From the NCBI GenBank assembly GCA_963753685.1, contig CAVWDE010000005.1, forward strand, positions 443,348-507,347: a stretch of DNA of 64,000 bases, read 5' to 3'. The notes under the pieces are model-generated. The model was not told the origin of the DNA, did no database searches, and saw only the letters and a program-made list of their open reading frames with translations. Position 1 is the stretch's first letter, and each line of letters opens with the position of its first letter. Below, one piece after another: positions 1-8,268 of this stretch. Both the position numbers and the translations under genes were made by a program. The stretch is from DATAOG01 sp963753685 (GTDB lineage: Bacteria > Pseudomonadota > Alphaproteobacteria > Geminicoccales > Geminicoccaceae).

Positions 1-305
1 GATGGCCCGGGTCTGCTGACGTTCGAGCTCGGCCCCGACGATGAGGAGCTCGAGATCCACTGCGATCAACGTGGGCTCGGCGAGCTGGTTCGGATCCTGT
101 CCCGGCTGGCGCAGGCAAACGGCCAAGGCCATGACCATCTGATGCCCCCGGCATGGGGGGCGTCGAGCTCTCGGAGGAGCGGCAGGGTGAGGCGAACCGA
201 CTGCTCCACAAGGTCACGGTCCGGGTTTGGGACGACGCGAAGGCGGCTGGCCAGGGCGCCGGGCGGGCCGGGCACGAACGGCGTTTGAAATCCGCCGTTT
301 CGTGA
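1..305 (+). pseudogene. Imm32-like immunity protein, 5' partial, frameshifted
   Basis: The frame is open from base 1, so the N-terminus lies outside the window. The first frame reads EELEIHCDQRGLGELV and then DHLMPPAWG. At a run of six G (about 151-157) the sense continues only if one base is added, giving GVELSEERQGEANRLL and then KVTVRVWD, ending at the TGA at 303-305. The pattern of an acidic N-terminal strand, GxELSEExQG and a final hVxVRVW resembles the immunity protein 32 family, but this is recall of the family and not a search. Without the extra base the frame runs on in nonsense and stops near 288. Imm32 proteins usually sit in polymorphic-toxin loci; no toxin is visible in this window. 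A missing G in a homopolymer is as likely as true decay. Confidence 0.45.
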
Positions 306-354
306 CGACATGTTAGGCTGTTGGGCGAAGGTCTGCTGACGAGAGGTTTGGGAA

Positions 355-687
355 ATGCCTGCGGTGTTGTCACTCACTCCGGCGGCGGTCGGCCGGGTCC
401 GGCATCTGGTCGAGACCCGCGGTGCGGGCGCCACCGGTATCCGGGTCGGCGTGCGCAACGCCGGCTGTTCGGGGTTCACCTATACGATCGATTTCGCCAA
501 CGACATCGGCCCCGGTGAGGACGTGATCGAGGCCGACGGCGTCAAGGTGGTGATCGACCCGCAGGCGGTGATGTATCTGGTCGGCACCGAGATGGACTTC
601 GTCGAGGACAAGCTCGGCGCCAGCTTCACGTTCAAGAACCCGAACGAGGTCGGGCGCTGCGGCTGCGGCGAGTCGTTCACGGTCTGA
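355..687 (+). CDS. iscA: Iron-sulfur cluster assembly protein, HesB/IscA family
   Basis: 110 aa, the normal length for A-type iron-sulfur carriers, which accept and hand on Fe-S clusters in the cytoplasm. The three conserved cysteines are present: C38 in NAGCSGF, and C102 and C104 in the C-terminal RCGCGESF motif. The GVRNAGCSGF and GTEMDFVEDKLGASFTF stretches are typical of the IscA/SufA/ErpA group; which of these it is cannot be settled from sequence alone. It is followed after 29 bases by a 2Fe-2S ferredoxin on the same strand, so the two probably form one transcription unit. Start ATG is preceded by GAGAGG at about 340. Confidence 0.93.
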   Translation: MPAVLSLTPAAVGRVRHLVETRGAGATGIRVGVRNAGCSGFTYTIDFANDIGPGEDVIEADGVKVVIDPQAVMYLVGTEMDFVEDKLGASFTFKNPNEVGRCGCGESFTV

Positions 688-716
688 GCCTGCCTGGGGG
701 CAGGTGCCCGAACACG

Positions 717-1031
717 ATGCCGCATCTGACCCTGATCGATGCCGCCGGCGGCCGTCATGAGATCGAGGCGCCAAGCGGCCTGTCGGTGATGCAGATCGCG
801 CGCGAGCACGATCTCGGCATCGAGGGCACCTGCGACGGCTCGATGGCCTGCGCCACCTGCCACGTGATCGTCGAGCCCGAAGACGCACTCCGGCTGAAGG
901 CACCCTGCGCGGAGGAGGAGGACATGCTCGACTTCGCGATCGGCGTGCAGCCGACCTCGCGCCTCGGCTGCCAGATCGTCCTCTGCGAGGAACTCGACGG
1001 CCTGACCGTCCATCTTCCCGCCGACGCCTGA
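717..1031 (+). CDS. fdx: 2Fe-2S ferredoxin (adrenodoxin type)
   Basis: 104 aa, small soluble electron carrier. The cluster ligands fit the ISC-type/adrenodoxin pattern: C39, C45 and C48 in GTCDGSMACATCHV, and C85 in SRLGCQI. The acidic stretch EEEDMLDF is the usual partner-binding helix. Ferredoxins of this class supply electrons for Fe-S cluster assembly, which fits the neighbour iscA just upstream. The next gene, mnmA, needs sulfur relay, so the three genes form a sulfur-handling group. Start is the only ATG near the beginning of the conserved domain. Confidence 0.93.
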   Translation: MPHLTLIDAAGGRHEIEAPSGLSVMQIAREHDLGIEGTCDGSMACATCHVIVEPEDALRLKAPCAEEEDMLDFAIGVQPTSRLGCQIVLCEELDGLTVHLPADA

Positions 1032-1121
1032 CGTCCGCCAGCCATGGGATCTGTGACCGGGGGCGACGTGACCAGGCGATCCGCGACCGGACGATGCGCG
1101 ACCGCGAATGAGCACCCCGGC

Positions 1122-2246
1122 ATGAGCAATGGATTGGGGTTCGAGCATCTGCCGGCCGGGTCTCGGGTGGTGGTCGCGATGTCGGGCGGCGTCGACAGCT
1201 CGTGCACCGCGGCGCTGCTGGCCGAGGCCGGCTACGACGTGGTCGGCGTCACGCTCCAGCTCTACGACCATGGTCAGGCGCTCGGCCGCAAGGGCGCCTG
1301 CTGCGCCGGGCAGGACATCCAGGATGCCCGCGAGGTCGCCCGGCACCTCGACATCCCGCACTACGTGCTGGACTTCGAGCAGCGCTTCCGCGCCGAGGTG
1401 ATCGAGGATTTCGCCGACAGCTATGCCGCCGGACGCACCCCGATCCCGTGCGTGCGCTGCAACCAGAAGATCAAGTTCCGGGACCTCCTGGCGATCGCGC
1501 AGGACCTCGGCGCCGCCGCGCTCGCGACCGGGCACTACGTCCGCCGGCAGTCGAGCGACGCGGGGGTCGAGCTGCACGTCGCCGCCGATGCCGAACGCGA
1601 TCAGAGCTATTTCCTGTTTGCCACGACCCGGGCGCAGCTGGAGTTTCTCCGGTTTCCGCTCGGCGGCCTGACCAAGGCAACGACCCGGGCGCTGGCCGCG
1701 CGCTTCGAGCTGCCGGTCGCCGCCAAGCCCGACAGCCAGGACATCTGCTTCGTGCCCGCGGGCAGCTACGCGCGGATCGTCGAGCGGCTGCGCCCCGAGG
1801 CGGCCGAGCCGGGCGAGATCTTGCACGTCGACGGCCGGCTGTTGGGCCGGCACGAAGGCGTCATCGGCTTCACCGTCGGCCAGCGCCGCGGCCTCGCGGT
1901 GGCGACCGGCGAGCGGCTCTACGTGGTGCGCCTCGAGCCCGAGCGCCGGCGGGTGATCGTCGGCCCGCGGGCAGCGCTGCTCTGCCGCGCGGCCGAGCTG
2001 TCGGGGGTCAACTGGCTTGACGATCAGCCACCCCCGGCCACCGGCCTCGAGGTGGACGTCAAGCACCGGGCGCGCGAGCCGGCGGCCGCAGCGCGCGTCT
2101 TCGGCGCCGAGGGCGACCGCGCGCGGGTCGAGTTCCACGAGCCGCAGGCCGGGGTGGCGCCCGGTCAGGCCTGCGTCTTCTATCAGGGCACGCGGCTCCT
2201 CGGCGGCGGCTGGATCGAGCGCGCCCCCACGATCGCCTTGGACTGA
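1122..2246 (+). CDS. mnmA: tRNA-specific 2-thiouridylase MnmA
   Basis: 374 aa from the chosen ATG, close to the usual 360-380 aa. It makes the 2-thio group of wobble uridine 34 in tRNA-Lys, Glu and Gln. The ATP-binding PP-loop SGGVDS lies at residues 21-26, the catalytic-type cysteine pair PCVRCN around 111-114, and the second catalytic cysteine in DSQDICFV around 208. GQRRGL and the C-terminal beta domain are also present. The frame stays open upstream to 1044, but those 26 residues are low-complexity and unlike the family, so the ATG at 1122 is preferred. It lies downstream of iscA and fdx on the same strand. Confidence 0.95.
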   Translation: MSNGLGFEHLPAGSRVVVAMSGGVDSSCTAALLAEAGYDVVGVTLQLYDHGQALGRKGACCAGQDIQDAREVARHLDIPHYVLDFEQRFRAEVIEDFADSYAAGRTPIPCVRCNQKIKFRDLLAIAQDLGAAALATGHYVRRQSSDAGVELHVAADAERDQSYFLFATTRAQLEFLRFPLGGLTKATTRALAARFELPVAAKPDSQDICFVPAGSYARIVERLRPEAAEPGEILHVDGRLLGRHEGVIGFTVGQRRGLAVATGERLYVVRLEPERRRVIVGPRAALLCRAAELSGVNWLDDQPPPATGLEVDVKHRAREPAAAARVFGAEGDRARVEFHEPQAGVAPGQACVFYQGTRLLGGGWIERAPTIALD

Positions 2247-2304
2247 TCCGACCGCCGCGCCAGGCTCGCCCGCCGGAATCCGCTCGCGCGGGCTTCTCCC
2301 GCAG

Positions 2305-2373
2305 GGAGTCCCACGGTCGCGTGGACCACCCGAAGAAAGCGTTAGCGGCCAATCGTTAATGCCCGGTTAACGG
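2305..2373. repeat. Dispersed intergenic repeat, copy A
   Basis: A 69-base segment between mnmA and the tRNA gene that aligns without gaps to 17882-17950; by eye 54 of 69 positions agree. Both copies begin GGAGTCC and end CGGTTAACGG. Copy B has a perfect inverted pair, GTTAACCG and CGGTTAAC, spaced by 15 bases; in copy A the left arm is degenerate. This copy has its own short inverted pair, CCACG and CGTGG, near its left end. No reading frame is conserved between the copies, so this is an intergenic element of the REP kind. The rest of 2247-2521 holds no gene that I can see. Confidence 0.7.
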
Positions 2374-2521
2374 GCGCCACGGAGCGTCCACCGGCCATCC
2401 GGGGCCTCGGGCCGGAGCCTGGGTCTGGCCGTTGCCCGCACGCGCCCGCCGCCAGGCCATCGTGCGGTCCAGCCAGCTTGACCCCATCCGTCGCCGGCCC
2501 TATGTAGCGGCCTCGACCGGG

Positions 2522-2597
2522 GGCGGAGTAGCTCAGTTGGTAGAGCAGTGGAATCATAATCCATGGGTCGGGGGTTCGAGTCCCTCCTCCGCTACCA
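2522..2597 (+). tRNA. tRNA-Met (anticodon CAT)
   Basis: The cloverleaf can be folded by hand. Acceptor arm GGCGGAG pairs with CTCCGCT, with one G-T pair at the end. The D arm is GCTC/GAGC. The anticodon arm GTGGA/TCCAT encloses the loop ATCATAA, giving CAT at its centre. The T arm is GGGGG/CCCTC around TTCGAGT, and the encoded CCA end is at 2595-2597. It resembles alphaproteobacterial elongator tRNA-Met. A lysidine-modified tRNA-Ile2 also has CAT, but its acceptor arm normally differs; I rate elongator Met more likely. The gene stands alone and no integrase lies beside it. Confidence 0.92.
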
Positions 2598-2928
2598 CCA
2601 GAAACGTAAGCGTTGGCAAAGCGTTGAGAGGCTGATCTGAGCTCCTGAGGTCCGCGTTTCTGTCGCGCAATGTCACCCGGCCAGACACCAAGCCAATCCA
2701 GCCAACCGGTCCTTCCCTCGCGCGATCGTCGATCAGCCCCGCTGAGGGGCCGACACCGCAACGCGGCTGGGGCAGCGCGGAAAACCGGTTGAACCGACCA
2801 TGGCCGCCGAGATCGCCTACCAGCGCCGGCGGCAAGGTTGCGGTCTCTGCGGCGATCCGACTTTCCCCGGCCAGCCATGCTGCCCGAGATGCGCTCGTGG
2901 TTCGGGCTCGATCGTGGCTCTGACTAGT
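2598..2928. other. Intergenic region, no gene recognised
   Basis: About 330 bases between tRNA-Met and a small hypothetical gene on the minus strand. The open frames here on the minus strand run straight through the tRNA gene and are not convincing. No repeat or integrase remnant was seen, and no copy of the tRNA 3' end was noticed nearby. Confidence 0.5.
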
Positions 2929-3186
2929 CTAACGATCCTCCGGCCTCTCCCACGCCGAGGCGCCACCCAATTTGGCTTCCAGGGCCTCGATCCGCCGCAG
3001 AACCTCGCCGAATCGGCGGTCGAGCTCACTAATGGTCATGTAATCGGGCGTGTAGGGGTGCAACAGGAACAGACGGATCTCGCGCTCGAAGCTCGGACCT
3101 CCTTCGCGCAGCCGCTGCACGAACAGCCGTGCCAGCTCGGCCTGCTGTGGTGACAGCCTCAAGTTGACCTGCCGGGTGTCGGTCAT
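2929..3186 (-). CDS. Hypothetical protein, possible ribbon-helix-helix plus coiled coil
   Basis: 85 aa, not recognised. The first residues, TRQVNLRLSPQQAELARLF, look like the strand and first helix of a ribbon-helix-helix DNA-binding fold. The C-terminal third, from SELDRRFGEVLRRIEALEAK, is a heptad-rich coiled coil. Charged amphipathic composition and a clean ATG start support a real gene over the plus-strand frame that overlaps it. It is alone, without an obvious operon partner. A plasmid- or phage-type small regulator is possible, but that is inference from shape only. Confidence 0.55.
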   Translation of the reverse strand: MTDTRQVNLRLSPQQAELARLFVQRLREGGPSFEREIRLFLLHPYTPDYMTISELDRRFGEVLRRIEALEAKLGGASAWERPEDR

Positions 3187-3764
3187 GCCTTACCTCGTTG
3201 TGGCCTTAGAGTCCCCGTACCTTTTTTCTAAGTCACCGAAGTCAACATATTGCAGCTACGGCGGCCCACCGAGCTGCTACATGCTAACCAAGACCGCGAG
3301 ATCTTCCACTCAGGCAAACAGATTGCCAGCTGCAGCCTGGCTAGTACAGCCGGTTCGCCGCCGCCGACCGCGTGTCCGACGCCGGCGGGCCCGGTTCGCC
3401 GCCGCGGCGCATCCAATCGCTACGTAGCGACGGCTGCCGATCGCCGGAAGTCCTCGAGGCCGATCTCCACGGCCGGGAAGCTGCGCGGTCGTGACCGATC
3501 GGCCCTCGGAGATCCCGCCCAAAGCCTGCGACAAAAAAGCCATGACGCCCGGAGAGGCTCGGAATCCGTCAGGATCTCCGATAGCACGAGGCTAGAGATG
3601 TGCTAGGAAAACCGCTGCGAAGTTGCTATATTGGTTCCCGAACAAGCGGCCCATGGGGCCTTCCGGTTGGCATGAAGTTCGCGCCAAGGTCCCCTGTGCC
3701 CCGTTCGAAGGCTCGGTGCAGAGGGCACCGTGAGGGAGCCGCAGCCGCGGTCGGAGGTGGGTAG
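3187..3764. other. Intergenic region of about 580 bases, no gene recognised
   Basis: Several short open frames on both strands, none with family resemblance, a good start site or consistent codon use. Base composition is less GC-rich near 3200-3300 and 3600. A remnant of mobile DNA is possible, but nothing diagnostic is visible. Confidence 0.45.
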
Positions 3765-4706
3765 TTGAGCGAATTCAACGGCTCTGGGGTGCCCACGGTT
3801 TCTGTGGGGCTGCCCGTGTACAATGGCGCCGACTATGTCGCCCAGGCGATCGACGCCCTCCTGAAGCAGAGCTTCGAGGATTTCGAGCTCCTGATCCAGG
3901 ACAATGCCTCGACCGATGCCACCGGCGAGATCTGTCGCGCGTACGCCGCCAGGGATCGCCGGGTACGCTACGTCCGCAACCCGCAGAACGTCGGCGCGGC
4001 CGCCAACTACAATCTGGTCTTCCAGCGCGGGCGCGCTCGCTATTTCAAGTGGGCGGCCCATGACGACGTCTGTACGCCCGACTTTCTCGAGCGCTGCGTC
4101 GCGGTGCTGGAGCGTGACCCTGCGGTCGTGCTCTGCTGTGGTCAGACCCAGCTGATCAATGACGACGGCTCGCCGGTCCGGTACGACCCGGAGCAGAAGT
4201 GCTACGTGACCAGACATGGCGAGCGCGTCGGGCAGATCGACCCGGTGCACCGGGCGGAAGGCGCCCGCCCGGCCGGCCGCTTCTGGGACGTGCTGGTGCG
4301 GACCATGCGGACCTTCGAGATTTTCGGGGTCATCCGGACCGAGGTGCTGCGCCAGACCCACCTGCATGGCGGCTACTATGGCTCCGACAAGGTGCTGCTG
4401 GCCGAACTCAGCCTGCTCGGGCGGTTCCATCTGCTCCCCGAGGTGCTGCTGCAACGGCGCTGTCATAAAAACCAGTCGAGCAATCTCGCGCTGACGCAGA
4501 AGAGCAGCTGGATCGGCGGCGGCAAGGCCGAAGGCTGGCTGACGCTGCGGCTGCGCAAGGTGATCCCGGGCTACATCGCCGTTGTCCATGACGCGCGGAT
4601 CGCGCTGGCTCAGAAGGTCATCTGCTACGGCGCGATCGTCTACCGCCTGGTCGCCCCGCAGACCTGGATCAAGCAGTTCATGCCCGGGCGCTACACCGAG
4701 ACGTGA
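3765..4706 (+). CDS. Glycosyltransferase family 2
   Basis: 313 aa. Transfers a sugar from a nucleotide-sugar donor, probably in surface polysaccharide synthesis. GT-A fold signatures are clear: SVGLPVYNGADYV at 13-25, DNAST at 46-50, and the metal-binding HDD at 99-101 in KWAAHDDVC. There is no transmembrane segment, so it acts in the cytoplasm. The start is a TTG with a strong GGAGGT ribosome site at about 3754; no ATG upstream fits. It stands alone, away from any polysaccharide operon, with poorly conserved DNA on both sides. That fits an orphan or transferred gene. The acceptor cannot be predicted. Confidence 0.85.
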   Translation: MSEFNGSGVPTVSVGLPVYNGADYVAQAIDALLKQSFEDFELLIQDNASTDATGEICRAYAARDRRVRYVRNPQNVGAAANYNLVFQRGRARYFKWAAHDDVCTPDFLERCVAVLERDPAVVLCCGQTQLINDDGSPVRYDPEQKCYVTRHGERVGQIDPVHRAEGARPAGRFWDVLVRTMRTFEIFGVIRTEVLRQTHLHGGYYGSDKVLLAELSLLGRFHLLPEVLLQRRCHKNQSSNLALTQKSSWIGGGKAEGWLTLRLRKVIPGYIAVVHDARIALAQKVICYGAIVYRLVAPQTWIKQFMPGRYTET

Positions 4707-4774
4707 TCAGGCAGCCGAGTGCCCGGCGCAGTGCCGGGGGTCGCGGGAGGCTCCTGCATCGGAGGCCGGCGAGA

Positions 4775-4873
4775 ATGAGCAGAACCAGGCTCGCCCTGAT
4801 CAGAGCGTTCGTGTACGGCGCGGCCGCAGGTGTCGTGATCACCAGCCTCATGCTTGTGGCAGGCGGATTTTGA
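4775..4873 (+). CDS. Candidate small membrane protein, 32 aa
   Basis: Short frame starting ATG with GGAGG 9 bases upstream (4761-4765) and ending TGA at 4871-4873. It encodes a basic N-terminus (MSRTRLALIRAF) followed by one hydrophobic segment, GAAAGVVITSLMLVAGG, then stops. The ribosome site and the basic-then-hydrophobic layout argue for a real single-pass inner-membrane peptide. It lies 68 bases after the glycosyltransferase and converges with the membrane protein that follows. No known family comes to mind. Confidence 0.4.
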   Translation: MSRTRLALIRAFVYGAAAGVVITSLMLVAGGF

Positions 4874-4949
4874 CGGGCCGGCTCACCGCGCCTTTGGACA
4901 TGACCGGAGCGCCTCGGGGACCTTCAAAGGATCCGGACCAGACAGCGGG

Positions 4950-5582
4950 TCAGATGATGAACAGGATCAGCCCGGTCGTGACCAGGGCCGCGGACCACAG
5001 CAGGTCGAGATTGATCCAGCCCCGGCGCAGCACCGCGACGCCCAGCCACTCGTAGACCAGCATCGCGACCGCTCCGGTCACGATCAGCAGCGCCAGCGTA
5101 TGCACCGCGACCGCGGCGAGCGCCACCCCGAACGAGCCGCTCGCGGTCAGCTCGTGCGCGGGCGAGGCGGCAAGGCAGAGCGGAATCAGCACCGGCACCA
5201 GCATCAGGCCGGCGCCATGCGCGCTCGCCATCACGAACGACCAGCCGGCGAGGCCCGCCATGCCGGTCTGCATGCCGACCCGCACCCGATGCCGTGAGCC
5301 GTACAGGCTGTGCCAGAGCGCCCAGCCGATCAGCAGGGTCCCGGCGAGCGCCCGCACGATCCGCGGGTCGACCACGATCCCGAGCGCCACCACGGCGAGC
5401 GCCACCAGCGCGATCGAGAGCGCGTGGCCGAGCGCGATCGGCACCAGGGACTCCAGCACTACCGCCCGGCTGTGGCGGTGCAGCCCGAGTGCCACCGCGA
5501 ACAGCCAGCCCATGGCCGGGTTGATGCCATGAAACGCCCCAAGCCCGGCCAGCGCCAGCCACGGCCACCACGCGGTGGTCAC
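4950..5582 (-). CDS. Polytopic inner-membrane protein
   Basis: 210 aa from a GTG at 5582 (a TTG at 5600 would add six residues). About six hydrophobic segments are visible, the first being WWPWLALAGLGAFHGINPAMGW, the last ALVTTGLILFII at the C-terminus. The motif FHGINPAMGW near the start and FVMASAHGAGLMLVP in the middle are His/Gly/Pro patterns in membrane segments reminiscent of metal or small-ion transporters of the NicO/UreH kind. The resemblance is weak, and I leave the substrate open. It points away from the higBA pair across a short divergent gap. Confidence 0.7.
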   Translation of the reverse strand: MTTAWWPWLALAGLGAFHGINPAMGWLFAVALGLHRHSRAVVLESLVPIALGHALSIALVALAVVALGIVVDPRIVRALAGTLLIGWALWHSLYGSRHRVRVGMQTGMAGLAGWSFVMASAHGAGLMLVPVLIPLCLAASPAHELTASGSFGVALAAVAVHTLALLIVTGAVAMLVYEWLGVAVLRRGWINLDLLWSAALVTTGLILFII

Positions 5583-5648
5583 GATCGGCCCCCGTACCAA
5601 GCCAAATTATGATCTTGAATACATATGATCTTCGAGCCATATTCGTGC

Positions 5649-6077
5649 ATGACGTGGACGGTGGTCTTCCATGAGGCGTTTGATCCGGAGTTCGAGCGAC
5701 TCGCCACGGAGGTCCAAGACGAGCTGCTCGCCCAAGGCAAGCTTCTAGCACGGTTCGGGCCGACGCTGGGACGGCCGCGGGTCGACACGCTCCAAGGATC
5801 GCGCCACGCCAACATGAAGGAACTCCGCTTCGATGCGGCGGGCGGCGTCTGACGAGTGGCGTTCGCGTTCGATCCGGCGCGGCGAGCGGTGCTGCTCGTC
5901 GCGGGAGACAAGAGAGGCGCGACCACCCGGCGCTTCTATACAGGGCTGATCAGAAGAGCCGACGATCGCTTCGACGCCTGGCTCGCGAAGGAAAGTGACG
6001 ATGGCGGTAAGTCTCGAGGACAAGCTGGCCGGACTGCCGGGCGACCGACGCGCCAAGATCGACGCCCGCGCCGCTGA
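5649..6077 (+). pseudogene. HigB/RelE-type toxin (DUF891/Gp49-like) with in-frame UGA
   Basis: The sense reads WTVVFHEAFDPEFERLA ... NMKELRFDAAGGV, then TGA at 5850-5852, then RVAFAFDPARRAVLLVAGDK in the same frame. Members of this mRNA-interferase family normally have Trp at exactly that point (GGVWRVAF), so one TGG to TGA change explains the stop. The second half remains fully conserved through FYTGLIRRADDRFDAWLA, then overlaps the antitoxin and ends at 6077; the family normally ends near 5990. The ATG at 5649 begins the conserved domain; an upstream ATG at 5625 adds eight unlikely residues. A sequencing error, a fixed nonsense mutation and UGA read-through are the three explanations. Confidence 0.75.
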
Positions 6078-6399
6078 GCTGATCGCCGAGGAGATGACCT
6101 TGCGCGATCTGCGGCGCGCGCTCAACCGGACGCAAGTCGCCCTCGCCAAACAGCTTGGCGTCAAGCAGGAGACCATCTCCCGGTTGGAAAAGCGCAGCGA
6201 TATGCTCCTCTCGACCCTGCGCAGCTACGTCGAGGCGATGGGCGGCGAGCTTGATCTCGTAGCGAAATTCCCCGACCGCCCGGCTGTCCGGCTGAAGGGG
6301 CTGCCGCTTGCGCAGGCCGAGGCGGATGCCGGACGAACCTTGCCCGCGGCCAGCCAATCTCGGAGGCGCACCAAGAGAGCCGCTGCCGAGGCTGCCTGA
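6001..6399 (+). CDS. HigA-type antitoxin, XRE family helix-turn-helix
   Basis: 132 aa. Helix-turn-helix at TQVALAKQLGVKQETISRLE (residues 43-62), preceded by LRDLRRALNRT. The domain is followed by SYVEAMGGELDLVAKFPD, the usual C-terminal part of HigA-like antitoxins that follow DUF891 toxins. It would bind the toxin and repress its own promoter. The gene starts inside the 3' end of the toxin frame, so translation is probably coupled. The Lys/Arg/Ala-rich tail after residue 110 is unusual and may be disordered. With the toxin interrupted by a UGA, the antitoxin may be a survivor of a dead pair. Confidence 0.85.
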   Translation: MAVSLEDKLAGLPGDRRAKIDARAAELIAEEMTLRDLRRALNRTQVALAKQLGVKQETISRLEKRSDMLLSTLRSYVEAMGGELDLVAKFPDRPAVRLKGLPLAQAEADAGRTLPAASQSRRRTKRAAAEAA

Positions 6400-6504
6400 A
6401 CCACGCTTCGCGAGGCAAGGAGGGGGCGGCGGCCCGCCGGCCATGGCGCGCGCAAGAACGCCTGGTCGCGCCGGTCCACGGGCCTAGCGGCGCCGCCCGC
6501 CGCC

Positions 6505-7896
6505 TCACGGATAGCAGTAACTGTCCGAGGAGGCGTCGCCGCCCTGCAGGCGCACCTGGTGCGGCCGGTGGCCGGCCGGCCAGTCAACGAAGAAGTCTTG
6601 GTCGAGCTCGATCCCGCCGCCGTCCTTGGCGTTGATCTTGACCATCCAGCCCTTGATCCCGTCCGGGTAGAACTGCGGGTCGACCGCACCATAGAGCGAG
6701 TTGGTGAAGTAGATCCGCTTGCCGTCGCGGCTGACCTCGACCATCTGCGGTCCGCCGTTCAAGGGCCCGTTCGCCTTCGGATGCGCCGCCCGCGAGACGA
6801 TGCCGCCGAGCCGCACCTTGCCCGTGAGCTTCGGGCTCATCGGGTCGGACACGTCATACTGGTGGAAGTCGCCGGTGCCCCAGCAGGAGACGTAGAGATA
6901 CTTGTCGTCGACCGAGAGGTCGATGTCGGTGACGAGCGGCGGCACCGCGCCGAAGCCCTTGAGCAGCGGCGGCAGGTCATCGGCGTTGGCGGGCTCGGCC
7001 GGGATCGTGATCACCTTCCTCACCGCCCACTTGTCGCCGTCGCGATACCAGGTCCAGATCGAGGACGACAGGTCCTCGAGCGACAGGACGCAGTTGACGA
7101 AGCCATAGGCCTTGGTCGGGTCGTGGGCCGGGCGCAGCTCGAACACCAGCTGGTACTTGTCGCCGAAGTCGATCTCCTGCAGGTGCTTGCGCTTGTGCAG
7201 GTCCCAAAAGTGCAGCTTGCGGCCATACTGGGCGCCCAGGACCTTCTCCGGGATCAGCCCGTCCTCGACCATGTCGGGCGTGCCCCATTCGCTGGTCACG
7301 ACCGTGTCGTGGCCGAGGTGCCACCACATGTCGTAGGCGAAATACTGCGGCCCGCGGTCGATCTCCCAGCGGCCGCGGACCTCGAAGCTCTCGTGGTCCA
7401 TGAGGAACACGCCGCCCGGGCCCTTGCCGGCGCCGTTGCCGAGCGCGGTGATGTAGATGCCATCGGGCCCGCAGTGCACCGTGTGCGGCCGGGAGTAGTC
7501 GGCGCGCTCGGCGATCTCCGCGGCCTTGACCGTCTTGATCAGCTTCGGGGCCTTGGGGTCGGGCTTGGTGTCGAGGATGTGGATGTTCGAGGAGCGCAGC
7601 CCCGGCACGACCAGATAGCGACGCTCGACGTGCGGATGCGGCGCGTTCGGGCACAGGCAGGAGCTGCAGGCGTTCCAGCCGAAGTGATGCAGCTCGTCGC
7701 CGGCCGTGCCGACCTCGATGCGGTTGACGATCGTGGCGTAGCCCGGCGAGGCCGGATCGAGGTCGACCACCGCCAGGCGGTCGGGCTTCTTGCGCAGGGG
7801 GTCGAATTCGGCGACGTAGGCGAGCTTTTCCGCCGGCGCGCGGCTCGCCAGCCGCGGCGACGGGTAGAAGGTCGGATCGGGCGTCCACTGGGCCAT
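6505..7896 (-). CDS. mtoX: Selenium-binding protein family / methanethiol oxidase
   Basis: 463 aa, matching SBP56-family proteins along the whole length. Bacterial members with this sequence are methanethiol oxidases, turning methanethiol into formaldehyde, hydrogen sulfide and peroxide. Conserved landmarks seen are HHFGWNACSSCLCPN (the CSSC site, around residues 70-83), VPGLRSSNIHILDTKPDP, YSRPHTVHCGPDGIYI, and the C-terminal HPKANGPLNGGPQMVEVSRDGK beta-propeller part. No clear signal peptide is present, whereas the characterised periplasmic enzymes have one, so location is uncertain. No copper chaperone or SCO gene lies next to it. It is a single-gene unit converging with the higBA pair. 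Confidence 0.88.
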   Translation of the reverse strand: MAQWTPDPTFYPSPRLASRAPAEKLAYVAEFDPLRKKPDRLAVVDLDPASPGYATIVNRIEVGTAGDELHHFGWNACSSCLCPNAPHPHVERRYLVVPGLRSSNIHILDTKPDPKAPKLIKTVKAAEIAERADYSRPHTVHCGPDGIYITALGNGAGKGPGGVFLMDHESFEVRGRWEIDRGPQYFAYDMWWHLGHDTVVTSEWGTPDMVEDGLIPEKVLGAQYGRKLHFWDLHKRKHLQEIDFGDKYQLVFELRPAHDPTKAYGFVNCVLSLEDLSSSIWTWYRDGDKWAVRKVITIPAEPANADDLPPLLKGFGAVPPLVTDIDLSVDDKYLYVSCWGTGDFHQYDVSDPMSPKLTGKVRLGGIVSRAAHPKANGPLNGGPQMVEVSRDGKRIYFTNSLYGAVDPQFYPDGIKGWMVKINAKDGGGIELDQDFFVDWPAGHRPHQVRLQGGDASSDSYCYP

Positions 7897-8268
7897 TTCG
7901 ACAGCTCCCTGAGTTTTTGCGTCTACGCCTCACGTCGCGCTCGGACAGGCCCGCGCGACCTCTTGGTTGGGCGGGCTTGACGCTAGCCTCCTAGCACGTG
8001 CGAGTTTCCCATAGTCCGTTGGCAAAGGCGACCGCTTTTGCAACTATCCCGGGCGCGCCGGGATTCCCGCTGCCGCCTGAGCCAGGCCGAATCGCGGCGC
8101 GGTGGGCGCCGCATCCGCGCTTGACCTGAACGCGGCCGCCGACTACTTGTCCGCCAGCCATCGGTGCAGCTCCGGTAACCGTTGCGCTCGGGCTGGTTCC
8201 GGGTGCCATGGGTTGTGCGGCGTCCGGTCCGGAGCGCGCGGCCGCGAGCTCGACGAAGCGAGGGATCG
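7897..8268. other. Divergent intergenic region upstream of rpsP
   Basis: About 370 bases between the divergently read mtoX and rpsP, which must hold both promoters. A TTGACG hexamer lies near 7977, but no convincing -10 is placed 17 bases further. At 8046-8064 there is a perfect 7-base inverted repeat, ATCCCGG and CCGGGAT, around GCGCG; its right part resembles sequence just left of repeat copy B, so it may be a fragment of the same repeat family. No coding region recognised. Confidence 0.45.

Noticed and set aside
2522..2597. tRNA gene as an attachment site for an integrated element
   Set aside because: No integrase gene beside it and no repeated tRNA 3' end noticed within the window.
2342..2878. 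Long minus-strand frame across the tRNA gene reading GGGTRTPDPWIMIPLLYQLS
   Set aside because: This is the well-known spurious translation of a tRNA gene and its flanks; no homology outside the tRNA part.
2800..3153. 117-aa plus-strand frame with a Cys-rich start (CGLCGDPTFPGQPCCPRC)
   Set aside because: It overlaps a more protein-like minus-strand frame and its second half is the antisense of that gene; the cysteine pairs are probably chance.
7970..8010. Sigma-70 promoter based on TTGACG near 7977
   Set aside because: No acceptable -10 element at 16-18 bases on the same strand.
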